Assembly: GCA_964610385.1 (NCBI GenBank)
Contig: CAZSXW010000009.1
Coordinates: forward strand, 13,594 to 77,593
Length of the DNA stretch: 64,000 nt
Direction of reading: 5' to 3'
Source of the DNA: CAZBSE01 sp964610385
Lineage (GTDB): Bacteria > Actinomycetota > Humimicrobiia > Humimicrobiales > Humimicrobiaceae
The notes under the pieces were generated by a model, which searched no databases, was not told the origin of the DNA, and worked only from the letters and a program-made list of their open reading frames with translations. Shown in pieces: positions 8,416 through 17,326 of this stretch. Positions within the stretch are counted from its first letter, which is position 1. Each line of letters starts with the position of its first letter. Both the position numbers and the translations under genes were made by a program.

Positions 8416-8665
8416 ACTATTGAATAAACCCCTCAATTTGGACACAATGCATATATAAAATTTAAAATAGAACAGCTTAAATAGATTATGAGACTGAACT
8501 TTAAAATAATAATATGATGCTATATCAATACAAGGGTAAGATATTTTTTAAATAAACCAATCTGAACACCTGACTAAAATTTCCGCCATCCTATACCATA
8601 TCCGTAATTTCATTAGCTTTACTTAAATATTGTTGCTAAAATATCACCGGTTAAATTTTAACAGG

Positions 8666-11038
8666 ATGAATGATAAAAAAAATAGCTTAAAGACATATAA
8701 AATAACAGTAACCGGTATAGTCCAGGGTGTAGGCTTCAGGCCTTTTATATACAGGCTTTCCCAAAAACATAAACTTAAGGGGTCAGTCACCAATACCACG
8801 GAAGGGGTTTTAATATATATAAACGCTTCTGATAAATCCACACTCCACAGCTTTATTTCTGATATAAGGACAAAAAAACCGCCTGCATCATTTATTGAAG
8901 AAATAAACTCGGAAGAAGTACCTCACAGGGACCTTAAAAGATTTAAAATAGAAAAAAGCAGAGAGACCAAAGAGAAATTCCAGCTTATCTCTCCAGACAT
9001 CGCCACCTGCAGCAAGTGTATCGAAGATTTAAACAATAAAGAAGACAACCGCAGATATTACTACCCTTTTACCAACTGCACCAACTGCGGTCCTAGATTT
9101 ACTATTATAAAAAAAATGCCTTATGACAGGCCTAATACTACAATGCATAAGTTTACTTTATGCCAAGACTGTTCCGAAGAATTCGGCAGTCCTATCAACA
9201 GAAGATTCCATGCCCAGCCAAATGCCTGCAAAAAGTGCGGACCCCAGCTTATTCTTACCGACAAAAGCGGTAAAAAAATAAATACCGGTAATCCAATAAT
9301 TAGAGCAGCAGAATTTCTTAACGAAGGCATGATTGTAGCCGTAAAGAGCCTGGGCGGATTCCAGATAGCATGCGATGCAACCTCGGACAGCGTTGTCTCG
9401 GAGCTTAGAAAAAGAAAAAAAAGACCTGTAAAACCTTTTGCAGTAATGATAAAAAATATTGAGTCTATAAAAAAATACTGTAATTTAGATAAAAAAGAAA
9501 TAGAAAGTCTTACCTCATCAAGAGCCCCCATCGTCCTACTAAGAAAGAAGCCTGGTAATAATACAATATCCAGATATGTTTCTTTATATAATAGATATGA
9601 AGGAGTAATGCTCCCCTACACCCCTGTTCACCACCTGCTTTTCAATCATATTGATATACCTCTTGTTATGACCAGCGGAAATATTTCCGAAGAGCCGATT
9701 GCTGCCGAAAATCGCGAAGCTTACGATAGACTTGGAAATATCTGTGATTATTTCTTAATCCACAACAGGGATATCTATTCCAGATATGATGATTCTGTAA
9801 TAAAAATTTTTAATGATAAGGAAATGATTATAAGAAGGGCCAGAGGTTACTCTCCATATCCGGTGAAACTGGGAAAAGACATCGGAAAACATATCATACT
9901 GGCAGTAGGAGCTCATGAGAAAAATACCTTCTGTTTTATGATAAAAAATTACGGAATTGTAAGCCAGCATATAGGTGACCTCGATGATATGGAGTCTCTG
10001 GAATTCTTAAATTCCACATTTAATAATTATAGGAGGCTCTTTAATATCGGAAGAATTAATCTGGTAGCTTACGACAAACATCCCGGCTACGCTTCAACAA
10101 AATTCGCTAAAAAACTAAATTTAAAAAGAAAGATTAGAGTGCAGCACCATAAGGCGCACATCGCAAGTGTAATGGCTGAAAATAATATAAACGACAATAT
10201 AATCGGCTTTGCATGGGACGGTACAGGTTATGGAGACGATAAAAAGATCTGGGGCAGCGAGACATTCATAACCGGTAATGGAATAGATTATAAGAGAGTG
10301 GCTCACCTTACAGAAAAGATCATACCTGGCGGAGCTGCTACAATAAAAAATCCGTACAGGATGGCCATAACATACATGTATTATCTGTGGACAGGCAGGA
10401 AAAAAGGCAAGGAAGAATTTAAAGATTATATCTACAGCATATATCCATTTTATAAAAAAATAATATCAGAACTTGAAATAAATACCATTGAAAAACAAAT
10501 AACTACAGGATTTAACAGCGTAGAGACTACAAGTATGGGAAGATTTTTTGATGCAGTAAGCTCAATACTTGACCTTACCCATTCGGCAAGCTTTGAAGGC
10601 GAAGCTGCCATACATCTTGAAATGACAGCTGCCTCCAACGAAAAAAGTAAATATGATATTAAAATTAATAATATAGACAGCGAATACGTCATAGACGACC
10701 TGTATATATTTGAACAGGTAATCAGAGATATACATGATGGAAAAGATAAAGGTATGATATCTGCAAGGTTCCATAACACCCTTGCTGACGTCGTGCTAAA
10801 CATCAGCCGGGCCATAAGAGAAACCCATGATATCAATAAAGTAGCATTAAGCGGCGGTGTCTTTCAGAATAACTACCTTTTGGATAAGTGTTTCAGTATA
10901 TTGAAAAATTACAATTTCAATGTATACTCAAACTTTAAAGTCCCTGTAAATGACGGAGGCATTTCACTGGGGCAGGCATATATAGCCGCATTGAAAATAT
11001 TGTCCTCAAAGAAAGGAGAGCTTAAGACATGTGTTTAG
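8666..11038 (+). CDS. hypF: Carbamoyltransferase HypF ([NiFe] hydrogenase cyanide ligand synthesis)
   Basis: HypF converts carbamoyl phosphate to carbamoyl-AMP and passes it to HypE for the CN ligands of the [NiFe] centre. Domains in order: acylphosphatase-like (GIVQGVGFRPFIYRL, residues ~8-95), two zinc-finger pairs (CSKC/CTNC and CQDC/CKKC), a YrdC-like domain (~195-380, with VAVKSLGGFQIACDA and a TSGN motif), and a Kae1-like C-terminal domain (VQHHKAHIASV, AWDGTGYG, SGGVFQNNYLL). A TTG at 8630 would add 12 residues; ATG at 8666 gives the usual N-terminus. Its end overlaps hypC by 10 bp, and hypCDE follow as one operon. Confidence 0.96.
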   Translation: MNDKKNSLKTYKITVTGIVQGVGFRPFIYRLSQKHKLKGSVTNTTEGVLIYINASDKSTLHSFISDIRTKKPPASFIEEINSEEVPHRDLKRFKIEKSRETKEKFQLISPDIATCSKCIEDLNNKEDNRRYYYPFTNCTNCGPRFTIIKKMPYDRPNTTMHKFTLCQDCSEEFGSPINRRFHAQPNACKKCGPQLILTDKSGKKINTGNPIIRAAEFLNEGMIVAVKSLGGFQIACDATSDSVVSELRKRKKRPVKPFAVMIKNIESIKKYCNLDKKEIESLTSSRAPIVLLRKKPGNNTISRYVSLYNRYEGVMLPYTPVHHLLFNHIDIPLVMTSGNISEEPIAAENREAYDRLGNICDYFLIHNRDIYSRYDDSVIKIFNDKEMIIRRARGYSPYPVKLGKDIGKHIILAVGAHEKNTFCFMIKNYGIVSQHIGDLDDMESLEFLNSTFNNYRRLFNIGRINLVAYDKHPGYASTKFAKKLNLKRKIRVQHHKAHIASVMAENNINDNIIGFAWDGTGYGDDKKIWGSETFITGNGIDYKRVAHLTEKIIPGGAATIKNPYRMAITYMYYLWTGRKKGKEEFKDYIYSIYPFYKKIISELEINTIEKQITTGFNSVETTSMGRFFDAVSSILDLTHSASFEGEAAIHLEMTAASNEKSKYDIKINNIDSEYVIDDLYIFEQVIRDIHDGKDKGMISARFHNTLADVVLNISRAIRETHDINKVALSGGVFQNNYLLDKCFSILKNYNFNVYSNFKVPVNDGGISLGQAYIAALKILSSKKGELKTCV

Positions 11039-11253
11039 CCATACCTGCCAGGATAAACAGGATAAATAAAAATATAGCGGAAGTTGAAAGTCTTGGAGTT
11101 AAAAAAGAAGCCAATATCTCTCTCGTCCCGGGTGTCAAGGCAGGAGATTACGTCATAGTACACGCCGGGTTTGCCATACAGATAATAGATGAAGAAGACG
11201 CCCTTATATCACAGGGTTATTGGAAGGAGTATCTTGATAAAGAAAAGGATTAG
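11029..11253 (+). CDS. hypC: Hydrogenase maturation chaperone HypC
   Basis: A 74-residue HypC/HupF chaperone that carries the Fe(CN)2CO unit with HypD and delivers it to the hydrogenase large subunit. The essential N-terminal Cys2 is in MCLAIPARI, and the family's second segment appears as YVIVHAGFAIQIIDEEDA. AAAGGAGAG precedes the ATG. The gene overlaps both neighbours. Confidence 0.96.
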   Translation: MCLAIPARINRINKNIAEVESLGVKKEANISLVPGVKAGDYVIVHAGFAIQIIDEEDALISQGYWKEYLDKEKD

Positions 11254-12307
11254 CGAACTTGTCAGTTTTTTAAATAAAAACAGACCAGACCGTAAAATTA
11301 ATATAATGGAGGTCTGCGGTACTCATACCATGGCCATATCAAGACATGGGTTAAGACAGCTTCTGCCTGACAATATAAATCTTATAAGCGGACCGGGTTG
11401 CCCGGTCTGTGTCACCTCTGTAAATGATATTGACTGGATAATCGAGATTGCAATGCAGCACGAAGTGTCCATATTCACCTTCGGAGATATGTTCAGGGTA
11501 CCGGGCACCAAGTCAAGCCTTTACAATGAAAAGTCAAAAGGAAGGGATATAAAGATTTGCTACTCCCCTTCCGATGCACTGGATTTTGCTAAAAATAATC
11601 CTCAAAAAAAAGTTATTTTTATAGCAATTGGTTTTGAGACTACTATCCCCCTGACCTCTGTTATTATTAAAAGAGCTTATGAAGAAAAGATCGATAATTT
11701 TTATATATATAATACACATAAACTCATACCTGAAGCACTGGAACTGCTGCTTATGGATAAAGAAATAAAAATTGATGCATTTCTCTGCCCGGGGCATGTT
11801 TCCACTATTATTGGAAGTACTCCATATAATTTCATAGCACGCGATTATAATGTACCCTGTGTTATAAGCGGATTTGAACCTCTTGATGTCATAAAATCCA
11901 TTGTGATGATAATAGAACAGATAAAAAAAGGATTATCGGAAGTGGAAATCCAGTACAGTCAGGTGGTAAGACCGGAGGGAAACCCAACGGCTGTAAAATT
12001 AATTTACGAAGTATTCGAAAAAACGGACTCATTATGGCGAGGCCTTGGAGAAATTGCTGGAAGCGGCCTTAAATTAAAGAAAAATTACATGCAGTTTGAT
12101 GCCAAAAAATACTTCCCGGTAAAAAAGATAAACTCCAGAGAACCTGCCGGCTGCAGATGTGGAGATGTCCTTAAGGGAATTATAAAACCGAACGATTGTA
12201 AACTTTTTTCAAGATCTTGCATGCCTGAAAAACCTGTGGGGCCCTGCATGGTATCAAGCGAAGGTTCCTGCGCAGCATATTATAAATATGAAAGATTGAG
12301 AAAATAG
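11234..12307 (+). CDS. hypD: Hydrogenase maturation protein HypD
   Basis: HypD is the Fe-S scaffold on which Fe(CN)2CO is assembled with HypC and HypE. Conserved motifs are EVCGTHT, GPGCPVCV, FTFGDMFRVPG, GFETT, CPGHVS and GFEPLD. The C-terminal cysteines (RCGDVLKG..P.DC.LF...C and the final SSEGSCAAYYKY) bind the 4Fe-4S cluster. I prefer TTG at 11234 because GGAAGGAG lies 4 nt upstream; an ATG at 11189 is in frame but deep inside hypC and lacks a good ribosome-binding site. It overlaps hypC by about 20 bp. Confidence 0.95.
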   Translation: MIKKRISELVSFLNKNRPDRKINIMEVCGTHTMAISRHGLRQLLPDNINLISGPGCPVCVTSVNDIDWIIEIAMQHEVSIFTFGDMFRVPGTKSSLYNEKSKGRDIKICYSPSDALDFAKNNPQKKVIFIAIGFETTIPLTSVIIKRAYEEKIDNFYIYNTHKLIPEALELLLMDKEIKIDAFLCPGHVSTIIGSTPYNFIARDYNVPCVISGFEPLDVIKSIVMIIEQIKKGLSEVEIQYSQVVRPEGNPTAVKLIYEVFEKTDSLWRGLGEIAGSGLKLKKNYMQFDAKKYFPVKKINSREPAGCRCGDVLKGIIKPNDCKLFSRSCMPEKPVGPCMVSSEGSCAAYYKYERLRK

Positions 12308-12329
12308 AATATATAAAAATTTTAATAAT

Positions 12330-13358
12330 ATGGCATACGATAAAAAATTTAATGATAAAATCATACAGCTTTCCCATGGAGACGGAGGGACCAAGACTGG
12401 TGAGCTTATAAACAATCTTCTTCTTAAATATTTTGGAAATGAAATCTTAAATAAACTGGAAGACAGTGCAGTTATCAAGCCAGAAGGTGGAAGAATAGCC
12501 TTTACCACTGACAGCTTTGTAGTTGATCCTATCTTCTTTCCAGGTGGTGATATCGGAAAACTCAGTATTTGCGGTACCGTAAACGATCTTTCAACCACAG
12601 GATGTATTCCCCTTGCACTGAGCCTTTCCTTTATAATAGAAGAAGGCTTTCCGGTTCCCAATCTTAAAAAGATACTTGCTTCAATAAAAAAAGCCACTCG
12701 TGATACCGGTGTAAAAATAGTTACCGGCGATACCAAAGTCGTAGGAAAAGGAAGTGTTGATAAGATATTTATAAATACATCAGGAATAGGAATTATTAAA
12801 AAAAATATAGATATCTCCCCATCAAAAATAAAGGTGGGCGATAAGATACTTATAAACGGAAGTATTGCAGACCATGGAACTGCTATCCTCAGCCGGAGAA
12901 AAGAGTTTGATTTTAAAACCAGCATTAAAAGCGACTGTGCACCTTTAAATTTTCTGGTCAGAGATATGCTTGGCGCCTCGACAAAAATACATGCATTAAG
13001 AGATCCAACTAGAGGCGGACTGGCCTCGATACTCTTTGAAATGGCAAGGCTTTCCGGAACCAATATCAATATATACGAGGAAAAGATCCCGATAAAAAAA
13101 GAAGTGCTCGGGGTCTGCCAGTTTTTGGGGCTTGATCCTCTATACATCGCCAATGAAGGAAAAATGGTGGCCTTTGTGGATAAAGAAGATGCGTCTAAAA
13201 TACTTAATCATATGAAAAGGAATAAATACGGCAGGGACAGCCAGATTATAGGTGAAGTTACCGAAAAAGGTGAAGGTCTTATTGTTCTAAACACGGAACT
13301 GGGCACCAGGAGAATTCTTGATCTGCATTACAGCGAACAGCTCCCAAGAATTTGTTAA
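12330..13358 (+). CDS. hypE: Hydrogenase maturation protein HypE
   Basis: HypE dehydrates the carbamoyl group placed by HypF on its C-terminal cysteine to a thiocyanate. The diagnostic C-terminus PRIC ends exactly in cysteine. Other family features are LSHGDGGTKTGELI near the N-terminus, DSFVVDPIFFPGGDIGKL, GDTKVVGKG and the glycine-rich DPTRGGLASILFEMA. It is the last gene of hypFCDE and ends 16 bp from the convergent hypA. Confidence 0.96.
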   Translation: MAYDKKFNDKIIQLSHGDGGTKTGELINNLLLKYFGNEILNKLEDSAVIKPEGGRIAFTTDSFVVDPIFFPGGDIGKLSICGTVNDLSTTGCIPLALSLSFIIEEGFPVPNLKKILASIKKATRDTGVKIVTGDTKVVGKGSVDKIFINTSGIGIIKKNIDISPSKIKVGDKILINGSIADHGTAILSRRKEFDFKTSIKSDCAPLNFLVRDMLGASTKIHALRDPTRGGLASILFEMARLSGTNINIYEEKIPIKKEVLGVCQFLGLDPLYIANEGKMVAFVDKEDASKILNHMKRNKYGRDSQIIGEVTEKGEGLIVLNTELGTRRILDLHYSEQLPRIC

Positions 13359-13374
13359 GTTCAATAATCAAGTG

Positions 13375-13719
13375 TTATGTTTCAACCGAGACTATCTTGA
13401 TCTCATCAAAATCAACGATTTTTATCTTTCTGCTTGAGCATTTTGGGCATTCAGCAATAAAAAGATCTCCTATTTCGGAAATTTTTCCACAATCTTCGCA
13501 CTTGATCTGGGCTTTTTTCTTCACAAACTTAAGACGGGCATCTTTCAGGACACTATTGTCTCTGGTCAGGAAATTATAATAAAACTCAATCGATTTTGGT
13601 TCAATATGTGCAATTGAACTTATCTCAAAATTAATCTTTTTTATCTTTTTTACTTTGTTCTCTTTTACTATCTTTTTTAATATATCAAGAATAGAACAGG
13701 CAATTGAATATTCATGCAT
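13375..13719 (-). CDS. hypA: Hydrogenase nickel-insertion protein HypA
   Basis: A 114-residue HypA/HybF protein that delivers nickel with HypB. The N-terminus begins MHEYSIACS, providing the Ni-binding Met1-His2-Glu3. The zinc site is the pair CEDC and CPKC around residues 75-95. It is the last gene of the big hydrogenase operon, 8 bp after the maturation protease. Confidence 0.95.
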   Translation of the reverse strand: MHEYSIACSILDILKKIVKENKVKKIKKINFEISSIAHIEPKSIEFYYNFLTRDNSVLKDARLKFVKKKAQIKCEDCGKISEIGDLFIAECPKCSSRKIKIVDFDEIKIVSVET

Positions 13720-13727
13720 ATATAAAT

Positions 13728-14228
13728 TTACCAGTCTTTTTTTATCTCCCTGATTATCATATCACATATTTTTGGAACCGAATCAAGAAGCTTTTTTGAA
13801 AGGCCTATGGAAACATTTTTAGGGATGTCTTCTACCTGACATGAAAATATTTTGATATAGACATTACAGTGGTCTTTCAACTCCCTCAACAAATTGGATG
13901 TAGGAGCCTGATGCATCGAAAAATCATCTATCTTGTTTTCCGGGATGTCTTCTATCTCGATTTTAAATATATCACCCGGCTTCTTTCTTACATCAAGTGC
14001 ATCGATTATAATAATCTTTACCGGCCTATTTTCGGCAAGAGCTATATCAAACAGGATATTTCTGACACTGGTCCCGGCATTTATCACTTCAACATACTCC
14101 GGGATTTTGTAGTTTTTTTTCAAATATTCTACTACTTCAGGGCCAAAACCATCATCTCCAAATAGGATATTCCCACATCCTATTACAAGGACCGGTTTTC
14201 TGTAACGGTCTGGTATATCTCTTTGCAT
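13728..14228 (-). CDS. [NiFe] hydrogenase maturation protease (HyaD/HycI family)
   Basis: This endopeptidase removes the C-terminal extension of a hydrogenase large subunit once nickel is in place. GCGNILFGDDGFGPEVVEYL carries the conserved Glu/Asp motif; a second Asp is in IIIDALDVRKKPGD, and HQAPTSNLL supplies the His. It begins 3 bp after the large subunit gene at 14232-15674, whose product carries 25 residues beyond the last active-site motif, so that protein is the likely substrate. Confidence 0.93.
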   Translation of the reverse strand: MQRDIPDRYRKPVLVIGCGNILFGDDGFGPEVVEYLKKNYKIPEYVEVINAGTSVRNILFDIALAENRPVKIIIIDALDVRKKPGDIFKIEIEDIPENKIDDFSMHQAPTSNLLRELKDHCNVYIKIFSCQVEDIPKNVSIGLSKKLLDSVPKICDMIIREIKKDW

Positions 14229-14231
14229 TAT

Positions 14232-15674
14232 TCAATTTTTAAAAGTTTTCATCACTTTACCTGAAGCATCTACAATATCCAGCTTGACAGCAATACTGCC
14301 GTTCAGATTGTGAGTTGCACATGACAGGCATGGATCATATGCACGGATTGCTATCTCTACTTTGTTTAAAATACCCTGGTCATATTTTCCATCTTTGATT
14401 AAATCCATTGCCGCCTTTTTTACCGACATATTAATTGGAGCGTTATTATGTGTGGTACCCACAATCAGATTTACATTTGTAACAATTCCATTTTCATCTG
14501 TCTCATAATCATGGATCAGTGTACCCCTTGGTGCTTCTGTACAGCCTATTCCCCTTGCAGCACGGGGTTTAACTGGAACTCTTATTTCCTTTGAAGTTAT
14601 ATCGGGATCTTCAAGCAGCTGAACGGCATATTCGGCATTGTACAGCAGCTCTATCAATCTTGCCCAGTTATAAAGCAGCGTCAGCTGTACGGGCCTTCCG
14701 AATTCTTTACGGAACTCTTCAAGTTCCTTCTGTGCAAGAGGCGTGCTTATTTTATCGCAGACATTCATTCTTGCAAGTGTATTGGTCCTGTACACACCTA
14801 CAGGATTATCCAGATCCATTGAAAGTTTACCTGCTTTTTTCATATATGGAAACTTCAGATATGTCCAGGGTTCAATATGTTCAGCTATATAATCTGTATA
14901 CTTATCATAGGCAAAATCCTCATAGCTGCCGTCATCCTGCATCATCCTTAAAACGCCGTCATAAAGGTCCATGGTACCATCTTTTGTCACTGTTCCCAGG
15001 AATCCCGTTTTTATAACGCCGAGTGTTTTAACCGCTTCAATATAAGGCGGGAATATATTATTCTTGGCATAATCCATCGAAAATTTTGCAAACTCCAGGA
15101 CTTCCTTTGCCATTTCCAACACTTTATCTCTTTCCTCAGCGGTAAGGACCTTACTGTATCCTCCAGGGACTGCAGTAACCGGATGAATTGATTTTCCGGA
15201 TACTATTTCCAGCATTTTTGCACCCAGATGTCTATTTCTTATGACTTTTTTTCCTATATCAGGAAATTTTTGTGCAATTCCTATTACGTTCCTTACAGAA
15301 TAATCTGAATCAGGCCCCATAACGAAATCAGCACCTGCAAGAAAATAAAAATGCAGTATATGCTCTTCCGTAAAAGCAATCGAGTTACAGAGCTCTCTTA
15401 ACTTTTTACCTGCCGGCGGTATCTCTACTCCAAAAACTGCGTCACATGCCTTTGCACTTGCAAGGTGATGTGACCATGGACATACACCGCAGATGCTTGT
15501 TGTAATCCTTGGAAGCTCTTCTACAGGTCTGCCAATACAGAATTTTTCAAATCCCCTGAGTTCCAAGATATGTACCATTGTATCTTCTACATTACCGCTG
15601 TCATCCAATTGTATGGTGACTTTTGCATGACCTTCAAGCCTTGTTACAGGTTGAATAACAATTTTTTTACCCAT
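14232..15674 (-). CDS. mvhA: [NiFe] hydrogenase large subunit, MvhA-like (group 3c type)
   Basis: The catalytic subunit holds the Ni-Fe(CN)2CO centre. The two cysteine pairs are intact: Cys62/Cys65 in SICGVCPWSHH and Cys449/Cys452 in DPCLSCATH. The 25 residues after His455 should be removed by the adjacent protease. At 480 aa with the PWSHH variant it resembles F420-non-reducing (Mvh) and related HdrA-linked enzymes rather than the hydA genes elsewhere in the window. AGGAGGT lies just before the ATG. Together with the small subunit and MvhD genes it should feed H2 electrons to the HdrA proteins encoded upstream; the physiological direction is unknown. Confidence 0.93.
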   Translation of the reverse strand: MGKKIVIQPVTRLEGHAKVTIQLDDSGNVEDTMVHILELRGFEKFCIGRPVEELPRITTSICGVCPWSHHLASAKACDAVFGVEIPPAGKKLRELCNSIAFTEEHILHFYFLAGADFVMGPDSDYSVRNVIGIAQKFPDIGKKVIRNRHLGAKMLEIVSGKSIHPVTAVPGGYSKVLTAEERDKVLEMAKEVLEFAKFSMDYAKNNIFPPYIEAVKTLGVIKTGFLGTVTKDGTMDLYDGVLRMMQDDGSYEDFAYDKYTDYIAEHIEPWTYLKFPYMKKAGKLSMDLDNPVGVYRTNTLARMNVCDKISTPLAQKELEEFRKEFGRPVQLTLLYNWARLIELLYNAEYAVQLLEDPDITSKEIRVPVKPRAARGIGCTEAPRGTLIHDYETDENGIVTNVNLIVGTTHNNAPINMSVKKAAMDLIKDGKYDQGILNKVEIAIRAYDPCLSCATHNLNGSIAVKLDIVDASGKVMKTFKN

Positions 15675-15752
15675 TTTACCTCCTCTTAATTTTAGTTATC
15701 GGTACTTCTTATGGGTTAAGCCAATATAATACCGAAATTAAGCAATAGAATC

Positions 15753-16679
15753 TTAAGGCCTCTTTGGCAGTGGCCTTAATCTGCCCTGCGCTCCTATATA
15801 TCTCTGAAATGTAGAACGCCTGTCAAGAATCAGCTTTGGATCCAGGCCAATGCTTGAAAGCGCTCCCATCATCTCGACCATAGGATTTGCTCCTTTTCTT
15901 ATCGGACCGAAACAGCCCCTGCAGGGCATAAATCCCTTGATACATCTCGGGGTTTTTTCACTGCCCCCGCAGCCGGATTTGGTTATAGGACCAAGGCAAA
16001 GATAGCCAAGCTCCATAAAACATCTTGAGTCTTCCAATTTCTGCCCTAATGGTACTATTGGCTCTAAAGGCCTTTTAACTGCTGTAATTGCCTTTTTCTC
16101 TCTTCTTGCAGGACAGTCATCACAAACACTTCGCTCTGGTAATTCAAATGTTTTACCCTCCAGCAATGCAGTCAATGCCTGTACAATAAGCTCTGGCGTG
16201 GTCGGGCATCCGGGAATGTAAACATCTACTTTGACCACTTCATCAATAGCGTATACCCTGTCAGTCAAAGGTGGAATATCCTTCGCAGGTGTGTCAGCCG
16301 GATCTGTAGTCTTTGACTGCCTGAAGACCTTATCATAAAGCTCTGCAAGCGGATACTGGTTCGCCAGAGCGGGAATTCCCCCGAAACATGCGCATGAGCC
16401 AAGTGATATAAGTGTCTTGCACTTTTTTCTCATTTCCTCCGTAATATGCTTTTCTTCCTCATTTCTTATCCCACCTGATATAATCCCTATATCTGCTTCC
16501 GGGATCTCCATTTCTGATTTCTCACCTGTTTGACCATAATATTTGTGATCCATGAGGACAGGCATATGAACAAACTCCAGCTTAGGCAGCAGATCGAGCA
16601 GTGGTTCCCCGATGTCTAAAATAGTTACCTCACATCCCCCGCAAATGTTTAACCACTCTTCAGCGACTTTTACTGGCAT
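15753..16679 (-). CDS. mvhG: [NiFe] hydrogenase small subunit, MvhG-like
   Basis: This 308-residue electron-transfer subunit carries three Fe-S clusters. The proximal motif is CGGCEVTILD (Cys13/Cys16), with partners in GSCACFGGIPAL and PGCPTTPELI. The medial and distal cysteines follow in CDDCPARR, YLCLGPITKSGCGG and CIKGFMPCRGCFGPI. There is no twin-arginine signal, so it is cytoplasmic. It sits between small protein X1 and the large subunit. Confidence 0.93.
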   Translation of the reverse strand: MPVKVAEEWLNICGGCEVTILDIGEPLLDLLPKLEFVHMPVLMDHKYYGQTGEKSEMEIPEADIGIISGGIRNEEEKHITEEMRKKCKTLISLGSCACFGGIPALANQYPLAELYDKVFRQSKTTDPADTPAKDIPPLTDRVYAIDEVVKVDVYIPGCPTTPELIVQALTALLEGKTFELPERSVCDDCPARREKKAITAVKRPLEPIVPLGQKLEDSRCFMELGYLCLGPITKSGCGGSEKTPRCIKGFMPCRGCFGPIRKGANPMVEMMGALSSIGLDPKLILDRRSTFQRYIGAQGRLRPLPKRP

Positions 16680-16695
16680 AATTTTTCTCCTCTCT

Positions 16696-16899
16696 TTAAA
16701 TAGTAGGTTGACCTTCGACTACAACTTCTTCTACAACTCTACGTGTAAAAACATAATATTTCTTCTCTTCCTCAAACACCTCCGTTTCAAATTCGTCTTT
16801 TTTATATTTTTCAGCTATATCTACAGCACTTTTTTTATCAGGATAATCTTTGCCGTCCCACATAAACTTCTTTTTATTAATTATTCTCGATAATTGCAT
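16696..16899 (-). CDS. Small conserved protein X1 (67 aa), partner of MvhD
   Basis: Not recognised as any named family. It aligns along its whole length with X2 at 19914-20120: both start with a hydrophobic/basic turn leading to KK[FY]MWD, then a lysine/glutamate helix with KYKK..FET, a KY[YF]V strand, RRVV and an acidic tail. No cysteines, signal or membrane segment are present. Both copies lie directly downstream (about 10 bp) of an mvhD gene and have upstream GAGG-like sites. Coding status is supported by the paralogue and by spacing. A role in assembling or tuning the MvhD-HdrA interface is an inference from context only. Confidence 0.8.
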   Translation of the reverse strand: MQLSRIINKKKFMWDGKDYPDKKSAVDIAEKYKKDEFETEVFEEEKKYYVFTRRVVEEVVVEGQPTI

Positions 16900-16908
16900 T
16901 TTTGCCTC

Positions 16909-17325
16909 TCATGTTTTAAACGGGCTTGGGCCCAGTTTTTTAAGTTTTTGTGTCATATCTTCTACAATCTTTGCAAATTTAGGCCCTTCCGAAGCTGAAA
17001 CCCATTCCAACCTGAAGCGTTCTTCTTCAAGGCCAAAATCCTCAAGCATCAGTTTTATTGCCTCTGCTCTTGCCTCTGCCCTTTTATTGCCATCCTGATA
17101 ATGACAGTCACCTATGTGACAGCCACAAATTAGGACTCCATCAGCGCGGCCCTGTGTTAATGCATCTATTACATAATTGGGATGCACCATGCCGGAGCAC
17201 ATGCAGCGTATTATGTAAATATTTGGCGGATACTGTATTCGCGCAGTACCTGCAGAATCCGCAGCTGAATAAGAACACCAATTGCAGCAAAATGCTATGA
17301 TTACTGGTTCATAATCGTTTGACAT
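16909..17325 (-). CDS. mvhD: MvhD-like [2Fe-2S] electron-transfer subunit (copy 1)
   Basis: MvhD shuttles electrons between a hydrogenase (or NAD(P)H dehydrogenase) and HdrA. The 138-residue protein has the family cysteines in AFCCNWCSYSAAD, RCMCSGMVHP and GCHIGDCHY, plus the C-terminal EWVSASEGPKF. It lies 1 bp after the reduced HdrA gene and 9 bp before small protein X1, so it probably links that HdrA to the adjacent hydrogenase subunits. Confidence 0.93.
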   Translation of the reverse strand: MSNDYEPVIIAFCCNWCSYSAADSAGTARIQYPPNIYIIRCMCSGMVHPNYVIDALTQGRADGVLICGCHIGDCHYQDGNKRAEARAEAIKLMLEDFGLEEERFRLEWVSASEGPKFAKIVEDMTQKLKKLGPSPFKT

Positions 17326-17326
17326 T

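Noticed and set aside
12254..13153. 299-codon open frame antisense to hypE
   Set aside because: It lies wholly over hypE and has no ribosome-binding site; the sense strand matches HypE to its C-terminal Cys.
14591..15016. 141-codon open frame on the plus strand
   Set aside because: Antisense shadow of the MvhA-like large subunit gene; no start signal and no recognisable domain.
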